The notes under the pieces were generated by a model that saw only the letters and a program-made list of their open reading frames with translations, was not told the DNA's origin and did no database searches. From JADGHX01 sp035760965 (GTDB taxonomy: Bacteria > Pseudomonadota > Gammaproteobacteria > Steroidobacterales > Steroidobacteraceae), in assembly GCA_035760965.1 (NCBI GenBank), contig DASTRY010000089.1, positions 26,362-90,361 of the forward strand: a stretch of DNA of 64,000 bases, given 5' to 3'. The position numbers were made by a program, and so were the translations under genes. Shown piece by piece: positions 1 to 8,339 of this stretch (positions are counted from its first letter, which is position 1; the number at the start of each line of letters is the position of its first letter).

Positions 1-1
1 G

Positions 2-196
2 GTCGAGGAGAGCGACCTGGAGGATGCCATCGCCGGGCTGCCGGAGGGCGCGCGCGATGTGCTCGTGTTGACGGGCATCTACGGCTACTCGCACGTCGAG
101 GCGGCCCAGATGCTGGGTGTGGCCGAGGGCACATCCAAGGCGCAGCTGCACCGGGCGCGCAAGCTCCTGAAGGAGCGGCTGGAGGAGTTGAATTGA
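2..196 (+). CDS. ECF RNA polymerase sigma factor, C-terminal fragment (region 4)
   Basis: The left edge of the window cuts this gene; only the last 64 codons are present. They form a complete sigma-70 region 4 helix-turn-helix: a 'LPEGARDVLVL' helix, a turn, 'GYSHVEAAQMLGV' and the recognition helix 'AEGTSKAQLHRARK'. This is the part that contacts the -35 element. The TGA stop lies one base before the ATG of the next gene, which encodes a one-pass membrane protein of anti-sigma type. The pair therefore looks like a sigma/anti-sigma unit driving the DUF4097 gene behind it. The subfamily cannot be assigned without the missing N-terminus. Confidence 0.85.
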   Translation, partial: VEESDLEDAIAGLPEGARDVLVLTGIYGYSHVEAAQMLGVAEGTSKAQLHRARKLLKERLEELN

Positions 197-197
197 T

Positions 198-767
198 ATG
201 AGCACGAACCACGGCGACGACAAGAAGAGCGTCCGCTCGCTCGATCAGCTCGCGCAGGACATTCCGCCGCCGCGCGACCTGTGGCCGGGAATCGCTGCTG
301 CGATCGAGAAGGACGCGAACGCCAAGGGTGCGCGGCGTCGCGACCCGGGCACCAATCCCGTCACGCGCTTGCAATGGGTGGCGCTTGCCGCGGTCATTGC
401 CGCGCTCGCCGTCGGCGTCTGGGTCGGACGCAACGTGATTCCCGTTGGCGGCTCGCCTTCGCAGGTCGCCGAGATCGGCGGAGCCGAGGATGTGATCACC
501 GCTGCGTACGTCAAGGACCCGCGCTATCTGCGCGATCGTGCCGAGCTCGTCCGCTCGCTCGACGAGAAGATGAAGACGCTGCCGCCGGAGACCCAGCGCA
601 AGGTCACGGCGAGCCTCGAGACCATTCGCAAGTCCATCGCCGACATTCAGACCGCCCTGGGCAAGGACCCGGGCAATGCGCTGCTGCAGGAGCTGCTCGT
701 CAATTCGTACCAGGACGAGATGCGCGTGCTCACCGCCGTGCAAGCGGCCAACGGCTCGGAGATTTGA
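198..767 (+). CDS. Putative anti-sigma factor, single-pass membrane protein
   Basis: A 189-residue protein with a soluble N-terminal part (about 1-58, including 'IPPPRDLWPGI'), one transmembrane helix at about residues 59-77, and a C-terminal part rich in charged helix. It begins one base after the stop of the ECF sigma gene, so the two are translationally coupled. That position, plus an N-in one-helix topology, is the basis for calling it an anti-sigma factor. No zinc-binding HxxxCxxC motif is visible, so it is not a classic ZAS-type anti-sigma. Its stop is followed after one base by the ATG of the DUF4097 gene. The function is inferred from context, not from a recognised domain. Confidence 0.6.
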   Translation: MSTNHGDDKKSVRSLDQLAQDIPPPRDLWPGIAAAIEKDANAKGARRRDPGTNPVTRLQWVALAAVIAALAVGVWVGRNVIPVGGSPSQVAEIGGAEDVITAAYVKDPRYLRDRAELVRSLDEKMKTLPPETQRKVTASLETIRKSIADIQTALGKDPGNALLQELLVNSYQDEMRVLTAVQAANGSEI

Positions 768-768
768 C

Positions 769-1683
769 ATGAAGATGACCCTCTCTTTCATCGGCGTTCC
801 GCAGCTCGCTGCCGCGGCACTGCTCCTGGCGGCAGCGACGACGAGCGCAGCGGCGGAGGGCACCTTCGATCGCACGATCACGGCGGATCCGCGCGGCACC
901 GTCGAAATCTCCAATGTCGCCGGCAAGCTCGTGATCACCGGGTGGGACAAGTCCGAGGTCGCCGTCCATGCAAGGCTCGGTTCCGGCGTCGACCGCGTGG
1001 ATGTGAGCGCGAGCGGAGGCCGCACGATCGTCAAGGTGGTGCTGCCGAGCATGTCGTTCCGCGACGGCGAGGCCGACCTCGAAGTGCGCGTGCCGAAGCA
1101 GAGCGAGGTGCAGGCGACCGCGGTCAGCGCGGACCTGGAAACCTCGAACCTTCTCGGCGAGCAGCGGCTGAAGACGGTGAGCGGCGAGCTGCGCGCGTCT
1201 TTCGCCGGCGGCGGGGACTTCGAGGCGAAAACGGTGAGCGGTGACATGCGGCTGCGCGGCGCCGCGCAGCCGGCAACGATCCGACTCGGTACGGTCAGCG
1301 GCGACATCACCCTCGACGGCGGCGCCGGCGAGATCGAAGCGACTTCCGTCAGCGGCGATGTGCGCCTGGAGATGCAAGCGGCCAGCAGCGTGCGCCTGCA
1401 TTCCACCTCCGGCGATCTCACGTTCCGCGGGGCGTTGACCGAGGGGGGCTCCATCGAAGCGGAAACGGTGAGCGGCGATGTGACGCTGCGCTCGCGTGCA
1501 CCCGGCGGCTTCGATTACGAAGCGACGAGCTTCAGCGGGGATATCGGCAACTGCTTCGGCAAGGAGGCCATGGCGACGAGCCGGCACGGCCCCGGCAGCC
1601 GACTCAATGGTTCCACGGGCGAGGGGAAGGGACGCGTCCGCGTGAAGACGATGAGCGGTGACATCGAAATCTGCGATCGCTGA
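769..1683 (+). CDS. DUF4097-family exported putative adhesin
   Basis: A 304-residue protein with a signal peptide (cleavage likely after 'TSAAAEG', near residue 30). A beta-helix-type body follows, in which 'VSGD' or closely similar turns recur about every 20 residues (for example TVSGEL, TVSGDM, TVSGDI, SVSGDV, TMSGDI). This regular spacing is the hallmark of DUF4097/putative adhesin proteins. The start at 769 was chosen because the signal peptide follows it directly and it is one base after the previous stop; a longer in-frame extension has no signal sequence. It is the third gene of a sigma/anti-sigma/DUF4097 operon and probably acts in the periplasm or at the surface. Its molecular role is unknown. 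Confidence 0.75.
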   Translation: MKMTLSFIGVPQLAAAALLLAAATTSAAAEGTFDRTITADPRGTVEISNVAGKLVITGWDKSEVAVHARLGSGVDRVDVSASGGRTIVKVVLPSMSFRDGEADLEVRVPKQSEVQATAVSADLETSNLLGEQRLKTVSGELRASFAGGGDFEAKTVSGDMRLRGAAQPATIRLGTVSGDITLDGGAGEIEATSVSGDVRLEMQAASSVRLHSTSGDLTFRGALTEGGSIEAETVSGDVTLRSRAPGGFDYEATSFSGDIGNCFGKEAMATSRHGPGSRLNGSTGEGKGRVRVKTMSGDIEICDR

Positions 1684-2118
1684 GCGCGGATGTCCGAGAG
1701 GCGCGCACGGTTCGTGTGCAGTACGCAACAGCACGCCCCACGCGAGCTCACGAGCTCGCGGGAGCGTGCGGGTGCCGAAAGGGTGAGACCTCGCTAAGTT
1801 CTTGTTCTTCTTGTTGAAAGCTCACACTGCAGGCGTTGGCACGGGCATTGCACTCTACTCGCTGCGGACGTCGCCTCTACGTCCGCTAAGGGTGGACCCC
1901 CATGAAGGGTCAACCAGGCACGCCGCCGGTCGCAACTCGTGACCCCCTCGCGAACATTTGCGGCCGGCGGCGTCTTTTTACGCTCGTTCGTGCGACGACG
2001 CAATCTGCGCCGAATCGAGCGCACATCAAGACGACTGCGCGGCCACTTACCGTCACTTAAGACTCTTCTAAGGTTGCCGCGTGTATCCTCGCGCGCCTCT
2101 GCAGAGGAAACCCAATCC
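1684..2118. other. Intergenic region upstream of the M16 peptidase gene
   Basis: About 435 bases without a convincing gene. Near its left end is a GC-rich hairpin listed separately. The remainder has short pyrimidine-rich stretches (around 1800-1820) and must hold the promoter of the M16 gene, but no clear -35/-10 pair could be picked out by eye. Open frames crossing it lack ribosome-binding sites and resemble no family. Confidence 0.5.
1741..1760. terminator. GC-rich hairpin after the DUF4097 gene
   Basis: Perfect 8-bp inverted repeat (CGCGAGCT, loop CACG, AGCTCGCG) 57 bases after the DUF4097 stop. No T-run follows, so it may be a pause site or a Rho-assisted end rather than a standard intrinsic terminator. 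Confidence 0.35.
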
Positions 2119-4857
2119 GTGACACGTGTATTCGCCGCTCTGGCGCTCCTTCTCATTTCGTCCGCCGCTCTCGCGGCCCCCGACCTTCCGGATATCGACA
2201 TCCCGTACACCAAGTACGTGCTGCCGAACGGCCTCACGCTCATCGTTCACGAGGATCACAAGGCGCCGATTGTTGCGGTGAACGTCTGGTATCACGTGGG
2301 CAGCAAGGATGAGCGGCCGGGCCGCACCGGTTTCGCGCACCTGTTCGAGCATCTGATGTTCAACGGCTCGGAGCATTTCAACGACGACTTCTTCAAGCCG
2401 CTCGAGCCGGCGGGCGCGACCAAGATGAACGGCAACACGTGGCTCGATCGCACCGTGTACTTCGAGAACGTGCCGACGAGCGCGCTCGATCGTGCGCTGT
2501 GGCTCGAGTCCGATCGCATGGGCCACCTGCTCGGCGCGATCGATCAGGCGAAGCTCGACGAGCAGCGCGGCGTCGTCCAGAACGAGAAGCGGCAAGGCGA
2601 GAACCAGCCGTACGGCAAGGTCGACGAGCTCATCGCCGCGAGCACCTATCCGGCGGGGCATCCCTACTCGTGGGAAACCATCGGCTCGATGGAGGACCTG
2701 AACGCCGCCTCCCTCGAGGACGTGAAGGACTGGTTCCGGCAGTACTACGGTGCGGCGAACGCCACCCTCGTCATCGCGGGCGACATCACGCCCGATGAGG
2801 CGAAGAAGAAGGTCGAGCATTACTTCGGCGACATTCCCTCGGGTCCGACCATCAAGCGCCAGCAGCAATGGATCGCGAAGATGAGCGGCGAGAAGCGCGC
2901 CATGATGCAGGATCGCGTGCCGCAGGCCCGCATCTACAAGACGTGGAACATCCCGGGATATGCGACCAAGGATTTTGCGCTGCTCGATCTGACCTCCGAC
3001 ATTCTCGGCAGCGGCAAGAACAGCCGCTTGTACAAGCGCCTCGTGTACACCGATCAGATCGCAACCTCGGTCAACGTCGGCGTCGGCCCCTTCGAGCTCG
3101 GTTCGCAGCTGCAGATCGTCGCCACGGTGAAGCCGGGCGGCGACATTCACGCAGTCGAGAAGGCGATCGACGAGGAGCTGGCGACATTCCTTGCGAAAGG
3201 GCCGACGGCGGCGGAGATCCAGCGCGTCGTGACAGCCGGGTACGCGAACTTCGTGCGCGGCATCGAGCGCATCGACGGCTCATCGGGCAAGTCGTACATC
3301 CTGGCGCAGAGCCAGGTGTTCGGCGGCTCGCCGGATTTCTACAAGCAGCATCTGAAGTGGGTCCGTGAGGCGACGCCGAAGGAAGTGCAGAACGTTGCGC
3401 GGCAATGGCTCTCGGACGGCGTCTTCGTGCTGGAAGTGCAGCCGACGCCGGAGTATCGCGTGGCCGCGACCGGCGCGGATCGCAGCAAGCTGCCGGAGAT
3501 CGGCACGCCGCCCGATCTGAAGCTGCCGCCGCTGCAGCGGGCGACGCTCTCGAACGGCCTGAAGGTCGTGCTTGCCGAGCGCCACAACGCGCCCGTCGTT
3601 GATCTCACGCTCATCCTCGATGCGGGCTATGCGGCGGATAGTCTCGCGACGCCGGGCACGGCGCGGCTCGCGATCAGCATGCTCGACGAGGGCACGAAGA
3701 AGCGCAACGCGCTGCAGATCGCGGAACGGGCGGAGCTGCTCGGCGCGCGGCTCGGCGCGGGCTCTTCGCTCGACACCTCGTACCTGGGCGTGAACGCCAT
3801 CACCAGCAAGCTCGCGGATTCGCTCGAGCTCTTCAGCGACATCGTCGTCAATCCGACCTTTCCCGAAGCGGATTTCGAGCGGCTCAAAGCGCAGTCGCTC
3901 GCCGCGATTCAGCAGGAGAAGACGCAGCCGGCCGGCATCGCGATGCGGCTCCTGCCGCAGCTCATCTATGGCAAGGATCACGCGTACTCGAACCCGTTCT
4001 CAGGAAGCGGCACGACGGAGAGCGTGACGAAGCTGACACGAGCGGACATGGAGGCGTTCCATCGCCGCTGGATCCGGCCGGACAATGGGACACTGCTCGT
4101 CGTGGGCGACACGACGCTTGCGACCCTTGTGCCGCTGCTCGAGCGCAACTTCGCGGCGTGGAAGGCGCCCTCCGAGCCGCTGCCGAAGAAGAACATCGCC
4201 ACGGTGCCGCAGCAGACGAAGCCGCGCGTGTTCCTCGTCAATCGCACGGGTGCCGAGCAGTCGGTGATCCTCGCCGGTTACGTTGGGCCGCCGCGTTCCG
4301 ATCCGGATCACATCGCGCTCGAGACGCTGAACACGATCATGGGCGGCAATTTCGTGTCGCGTCTCAACATGAATCTGCGTGAGGACAAGCACTGGTCGTA
4401 CGGCGTGTCGTCGCGGCTGCTGGATGCGGCAGGGCAGGGCCCATTCCTCGTGCGCGCGCCGGTGCAGACGGACAAGACGGCGGAGGCCATGCAAGAGACG
4501 GCGCGCGAGCTGCGCGAGGTGCTCGCGGGCCGTCCGCCGACGGAGGCGGAGATCAAGTTCGCGCGCGATAGTCTCGTGCTGCAGCTACCCGGCAGCAACG
4601 AGACCGCCAGTGAAGTGGCCGGCTCGTACGCGGACATCCTCACCTACGGGTTGCCCGACACGTACTGGAACGACTACGTCGGCGAGGTCAACGCGATGAC
4701 GCCGGAAAAAGTGAACGCCGCCGCGCAGAAGCTGATTCAGCCGAACGCGGTGACGTGGGTGGTCGTAGGCGATCTCGCGAAGATCGAAGCCGACGTGCGC
4801 AAGCTCGGTTTCGGTGAGGTGAAGGTGCTCGACGCCGACGGCAACGTCATCCGCTGA
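2119..4857 (+). CDS. M16-family zinc metallopeptidase, two-domain (insulinase/pitrilysin-like), exported
   Basis: A 912-residue protein with a signal peptide (about 1-20, ending AALAAP). The first M16 domain carries the inverted zinc motif HLFEH (H74, E77, H78) and the downstream glutamate ligand in VVQNEKR (E155). A second M16-like repeat begins near residue 470 and lacks HxxEH, as is usual for the inactive half of two-domain M16 enzymes. The GTG at 2119 is chosen because AGAGGA lies about 9 bases upstream and the signal peptide starts there; the frame stays open further upstream but that part has no export signal. It probably degrades peptides in the periplasm. It is monocistronic and convergent with the SnoaL-like gene, with a 13-base gap. 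Confidence 0.92.
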   Translation: MTRVFAALALLLISSAALAAPDLPDIDIPYTKYVLPNGLTLIVHEDHKAPIVAVNVWYHVGSKDERPGRTGFAHLFEHLMFNGSEHFNDDFFKPLEPAGATKMNGNTWLDRTVYFENVPTSALDRALWLESDRMGHLLGAIDQAKLDEQRGVVQNEKRQGENQPYGKVDELIAASTYPAGHPYSWETIGSMEDLNAASLEDVKDWFRQYYGAANATLVIAGDITPDEAKKKVEHYFGDIPSGPTIKRQQQWIAKMSGEKRAMMQDRVPQARIYKTWNIPGYATKDFALLDLTSDILGSGKNSRLYKRLVYTDQIATSVNVGVGPFELGSQLQIVATVKPGGDIHAVEKAIDEELATFLAKGPTAAEIQRVVTAGYANFVRGIERIDGSSGKSYILAQSQVFGGSPDFYKQHLKWVREATPKEVQNVARQWLSDGVFVLEVQPTPEYRVAATGADRSKLPEIGTPPDLKLPPLQRATLSNGLKVVLAERHNAPVVDLTLILDAGYAADSLATPGTARLAISMLDEGTKKRNALQIAERAELLGARLGAGSSLDTSYLGVNAITSKLADSLELFSDIVVNPTFPEADFERLKAQSLAAIQQEKTQPAGIAMRLLPQLIYGKDHAYSNPFSGSGTTESVTKLTRADMEAFHRRWIRPDNGTLLVVGDTTLATLVPLLERNFAAWKAPSEPLPKKNIATVPQQTKPRVFLVNRTGAEQSVILAGYVGPPRSDPDHIALETLNTIMGGNFVSRLNMNLREDKHWSYGVSSRLLDAAGQGPFLVRAPVQTDKTAEAMQETARELREVLAGRPPTEAEIKFARDSLVLQLPGSNETASEVAGSYADILTYGLPDTYWNDYVGEVNAMTPEKVNAAAQKLIQPNAVTWVVVGDLAKIEADVRKLGFGEVKVLDADGNVIR

Positions 4858-4870
4858 GGCGCGAGCGCTC

Positions 4871-5710
4871 CTACTTCCACATCTTTCCGGTCACGGGATG
4901 CGCGTAGTGAAAGGGCACTACGCGCGTCTCGGGCCACACCTTCGGCGTGATCGGCAGGAGCTCGTCCGGCCCGATCGGATTTTCGGGGAACGTCTTGTCG
5001 ATGGGCGGCAGGTGCACGCCGCTCTTCGCCCAGCCCGGCTCGTAGTCCGCCTGCCACAGCATGTTGTAGTTCAGGCGTTTGATCTTCCACACGCCGTTCT
5101 CTTTCACGTACAGATTCTCGTAGATGCCGGCTTCCCAGCACTGGTCCGGGAAGTGCTCGATGCGCGGCGTCTTGCTCTCGTGCTGGCCCGCCATCATCAC
5201 GGCGCGGAACCGGCCCTGGGCGGTCTTGCCGTCCGGCGCGATGTCGACGATGTCCTGCAGCTGCAGGTGATCCAGCAGAAAGCCGCGCACCGGGCCGTTG
5301 TGGCCCTGCGTGAAGAGGTTGCGGAACCACTCGCAGTACAGCCGGCGCACGCCGGCCTTGCCTTTGTAGACGCCGTTCAGGAAGCGCACTTCGCCATCTT
5401 CCGCGAAGAGGTCCGTCGCTTCGTCGTAGAGGCACATGTCGATGTAGTAGCCGTACTTGAAGTGAAGCGTGCGGACGGCGTGGATGTCTTCGAGACGGGT
5501 GACCTGGCGGCGCAGCTCCGCGATCTCACGCGCGAGCGCCGAGTCGCCGGTGCTGCGAGAGGGTGCGCGGCTCCGAGTTGCACTGCGGCCCGTGGCCCCG
5601 CGCTTGCCGCCGCTTGCGGGAGCGGATCGCTTCGTGCTCGAGCTGCGGGCGGCGGCGCGTGCGGATGTCTTCGCGGATCTGGCGCTGGCGCGCGTTTTCG
5701 ACCTGGCCAT
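4871..5710 (-). CDS. SnoaL-like (NTF2-fold) protein with Lys/Arg/Ser/Ala-rich N-terminal tail
   Basis: A 279-residue protein. Residues 1 to about 55 are almost entirely K, R, S, A, T and G and look like a histone-H1-type disordered tail. A short coiled-coil-like helix follows ('AREIAELRRQVTRLED'), then an NTF2/SnoaL-like alpha+beta domain from about residue 75 with 'YGYYIDMCLYDEATDLFAED' and 'NGVWKIKRLNYNM'. Such domains occur in ketosteroid-isomerase-like and ring-dioxygenase-beta-like proteins. The substrate cannot be predicted. The basic tail is in frame from the first ATG; an internal start would remove it, but no internal start with a good ribosome-binding site was seen. It is monocistronic. 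Confidence 0.75.
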   Translation of the reverse strand: MARSKTRASARSAKTSARAAARSSSTKRSAPASGGKRGATGRSATRSRAPSRSTGDSALAREIAELRRQVTRLEDIHAVRTLHFKYGYYIDMCLYDEATDLFAEDGEVRFLNGVYKGKAGVRRLYCEWFRNLFTQGHNGPVRGFLLDHLQLQDIVDIAPDGKTAQGRFRAVMMAGQHESKTPRIEHFPDQCWEAGIYENLYVKENGVWKIKRLNYNMLWQADYEPGWAKSGVHLPPIDKTFPENPIGPDELLPITPKVWPETRVVPFHYAHPVTGKMWK

Positions 5711-5823
5711 CGGAGCCCCCTGATCGGCATGGAGGTGAGCCGGATCATAGCGATGCGGACTGGGTGCGCACGCGCGCAGGCGAGGGCGCGCCCACTAACC
5801 GGTCGGTTGCGGTGCGCGGAAGC

Positions 5824-6579
5824 TCAGTCGGTCGGCTCGCGCCGCGCGCTCAGCCAGTCCGGATCGGGGAGCTGCGAGAACGCCTCGCGCAAGGCCTCGC
5901 TCCACCGCGAGCGAATGCCGTGGAAGTACGGGTTGTCCACGTCGATGCTGATGTGCCGCGCCACCCCGAAGCGATCGCGCCGCACGACCACCAGGTCGAG
6001 TGGCAATCCCACGGACAGATTCGAGCGGATCGTCGAATCCATCGACACGAGCGCGCACTTCACGGCCTCGTTCAGGCTGCTCGTCCGGCGCAGCACGCGA
6101 TCGATGATCGGCTTGCCGTACTTCGATTCGCCGATCTGGAAGTACGTCGTGTCGCTCGTCGCCTCGATGAAGTTGCCGGCACTGTAGATGCTGAAGAGGC
6201 GCGGCGGCTCGCCTTTGATCTGGCCGCCGAGCGTCAGGCTGGCATTGAAATCGACGCCGAATTCCTTCAAGGCCGCCGCGTCCCGCCGATGCAGCTCACG
6301 CAGCGCGTCGCCGACCATGCGCGCGGCTTCGAAGAGATTCGGCACGTTCAGCAAGCTCGGCTTGCCGCCGCCGGCCTCGATGTCGTCGCGCAGAATGCTC
6401 ACGACCGTCTGCGTGATCGCGAGATTTCCCGCGCTCTGCAGCACGAGCACGCGATCGCCCGGCTTCTGGAACACCGTGGTCTTGCGGAACGTGCTGATCT
6501 GATCGATGCCCGCGTTGGTACGCGAATCCGACAGGAACACCAGGCCGGTGTCCAGCAACATGGCCACGCAATAGGTCAT
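5824..6579 (-). CDS. Proteasome-type peptidase, Anbu (ancestral beta subunit)
   Basis: A 251-residue protein beginning Met-Thr-Tyr-Cys. Removal of the Met would expose Thr2, the Ntn-hydrolase nucleophile expected in Anbu. The 'DSRTNAG' and 'LVLQSAGNLA' segments and the C-terminal 'LPLDLVVVRRD' match the Anbu/proteasome-beta fold. Its ATG overlaps the stop of the transglutaminase gene (ATGA at 6576-6579), making it the last gene of a four-gene unit: ATP-grasp, alpha-E, transglutaminase, Anbu. Anbu family members assemble into ring- or helix-like structures. Substrates are unknown, and peptidase activity has been hard to demonstrate in the family. Confidence 0.92.
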   Translation of the reverse strand: MTYCVAMLLDTGLVFLSDSRTNAGIDQISTFRKTTVFQKPGDRVLVLQSAGNLAITQTVVSILRDDIEAGGGKPSLLNVPNLFEAARMVGDALRELHRRDAAALKEFGVDFNASLTLGGQIKGEPPRLFSIYSAGNFIEATSDTTYFQIGESKYGKPIIDRVLRRTSSLNEAVKCALVSMDSTIRSNLSVGLPLDLVVVRRDRFGVARHISIDVDNPYFHGIRSRWSEALREAFSQLPDPDWLSARREPTD

Positions 6580-7391
6580 TGATCGGAAGCTTTCGCGACT
6601 GTGACGTCGACGTCCATCATCTCACGGCCGCCGCCGCGGCGGACACCGCGCACCGGCGCCGCATCGAGGTAATCGCGTCCCACGGCGAGCCGGCAGTGGC
6701 GCGCGCCGGTCGGCTCGCAATGGGTCACGTCGACGCCGAGCCACGCGTTCGCATCGCCTAGCCATGCGTCGACCCACGCGTGACTCGCGGCCGCGCTGCT
6801 ATCCTCGACGGCCGCATCGTCGTAGAGATAGCCGCTCACGTAGCGCGCCGGAATGCCGCTCGCCCGGCAGGCCGCAATGAAAACGTGCGCCTGATCCTGA
6901 CAAACGCCTTTGCCGCGCGCGAGCGCGGCGGCCGCCGTGTCCTCGACCGTCGTCGAACCCTTCTGATAGCTCACGCATTCCTGAACGCCGGCGGCGAGCG
7001 CAAGGAAGCGGTCACGCACCGAGCCGTTCTTTTGTATGTATTGCTGCGCGAGCGAGGTGATCGCCGCGTCCGCGGCGGTGAGCGGCGTGCTCGCGAGATA
7101 GGCGAGCGGCGAGAGCGGCCCTTCGTGCGGCAGCAATGCGCCGTCGCGCGAGATCTCGATGGCACCCGCGACGACGATCTCGATGGCCTTGTGCGGCTCT
7201 TCGAGCGTGAGCAGATGAGTGACGTTGCCGTGCGCATCGAGTTGCTCGATGCGCCGACCGGGCGCGTGGATCGCCCAGCTCAGCACGCGCTGCTGCCCTT
7301 CGCGCCGAGGCGTGAGACGCAGCGCCTGCGCGCTGTATTTCACGGGCTCATCGTAGCGATATGCGGTTCGATGCAGGATCCGCAATTGCAT
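6576..7391 (-). CDS. Transglutaminase-like cysteine peptidase of the Anbu cluster
   Basis: A 271-residue protein with the family N-terminal domain ('MQLRILHRTAYRYDEPV') and a transglutaminase core. The predicted catalytic triad is C164 (in GKGVCQDQAH), H204 (in ASHAWVDAW) and D221 (in WLGVDVTH). The start at 7391 is chosen because it gives the canonical N-terminus; a longer frame upstream would overlap the previous gene with unrelated Arg-rich sequence. It sits 8 bases after the alpha-E gene and overlaps the Anbu gene by 4 bases. Its partners (alpha-E and circularly permuted ATP-grasp) suggest a role in making or breaking amide bonds in a peptide-like substrate. Confidence 0.93.
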   Translation of the reverse strand: MQLRILHRTAYRYDEPVKYSAQALRLTPRREGQQRVLSWAIHAPGRRIEQLDAHGNVTHLLTLEEPHKAIEIVVAGAIEISRDGALLPHEGPLSPLAYLASTPLTAADAAITSLAQQYIQKNGSVRDRFLALAAGVQECVSYQKGSTTVEDTAAAALARGKGVCQDQAHVFIAACRASGIPARYVSGYLYDDAAVEDSSAAASHAWVDAWLGDANAWLGVDVTHCEPTGARHCRLAVGRDYLDAAPVRGVRRGGGREMMDVDVTVAKASDQ

Positions 7392-7399
7392 GGCCGTGC

Positions 7400-8338
7400 T
7401 CACGCTCCCAGGGGGACGAGGAAGTCGTCTGCGATGCGCGCCCCGAGATCGCGCAGACGCGCCTGAAACGTGTCGAGGAAGGTGGTGACGCCGGCCGCGC
7501 ACAGATCGTCGAAGCGGCCGAAAAGGAACTGCGCGCGCAGCTCACCCGCGCGCCGCAGCGTCTCCGCGGACTGGTCGTTCGCGACCGCGGTGAGATTCGA
7601 GTACAGCTCCGACATGCAGCGATGCACCGATTGCGGCAAGTCCTCTCGCATGAGCAGCAACTCCGTGACGCGCCTCGGTGTCACCGCGTCGCGCGTGACG
7701 CGCCGATACGTCTCGAACGCACTCATCGCACGCAGCAACACTGCCCATTCGGAGGCTTCCGTCGCGAGACGCTCGCCGCGCCCGCCGGGATCGCGCCAGC
7801 GCGCTTCGAGCAGCCGCGTCGTGCTGTCCGCCCGTTCGAGAAACGTGCCGATGCGCACGAAGCACAGCGCTTCGTCGCGAACCATCGTTCCCGACTGCAC
7901 GCCGCGCGTCAGGTGAGCGCGGTACTTCACCCATTCGAGGAACTCGCCTCGCCCGGCTTCGGGCATGGCGGCGTTGAAGGAGCGCGACTCGAGATAGGTC
8001 GAGTTCAGCGTTTCCCACATGTCCGACGGGATCGTGCCGCGAACGGCGCGGGCGTTCTCGCGCGCGGCACGCAGGCACGAGAGGATGCTGCCAGCGTGTT
8101 CGCGATCGAAGGCGATGAAATCGAAAGCCGCGCGCGGCGCGATGGCGCCGTGCTTGGCGAGGAATTCCTGCTCCATGCCGAGCGAGACGAGCGTGGCCGA
8201 CCAGCCTTGCAGGACCGCCTCTTGCGGGCGAGGCAGCAACGACAGGCGGTGATGCGCGTCCAGCATGCGCGCGAGACTCTCCGCGCGCTCGAGGTAGCGC
8301 GACATCCAATAGAGGTGATCGGCCGTGCGGCTCAGCAC
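7400..8338 (-). CDS. Alpha-E domain protein (DUF403)
   Basis: A 312-residue, almost entirely helical protein starting 'MLSRTADHLYWMSRYLERAE', the signature opening of the alpha-E/DUF403 family, with the second conserved block 'CFVRIGTFLERADSTTRLLE'. The family is of unknown biochemical activity and nearly always accompanies the circularly permuted ATP-grasp protein and a transglutaminase. Here it is separated from the upstream ATP-grasp gene by a single base, so translation is coupled. It may be a scaffold or accessory subunit of the putative ligase. Confidence 0.93.
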   Translation of the reverse strand: MLSRTADHLYWMSRYLERAESLARMLDAHHRLSLLPRPQEAVLQGWSATLVSLGMEQEFLAKHGAIAPRAAFDFIAFDREHAGSILSCLRAARENARAVRGTIPSDMWETLNSTYLESRSFNAAMPEAGRGEFLEWVKYRAHLTRGVQSGTMVRDEALCFVRIGTFLERADSTTRLLEARWRDPGGRGERLATEASEWAVLLRAMSAFETYRRVTRDAVTPRRVTELLLMREDLPQSVHRCMSELYSNLTAVANDQSAETLRRAGELRAQFLFGRFDDLCAAGVTTFLDTFQARLRDLGARIADDFLVPLGA

Positions 8339-8339
8339 A

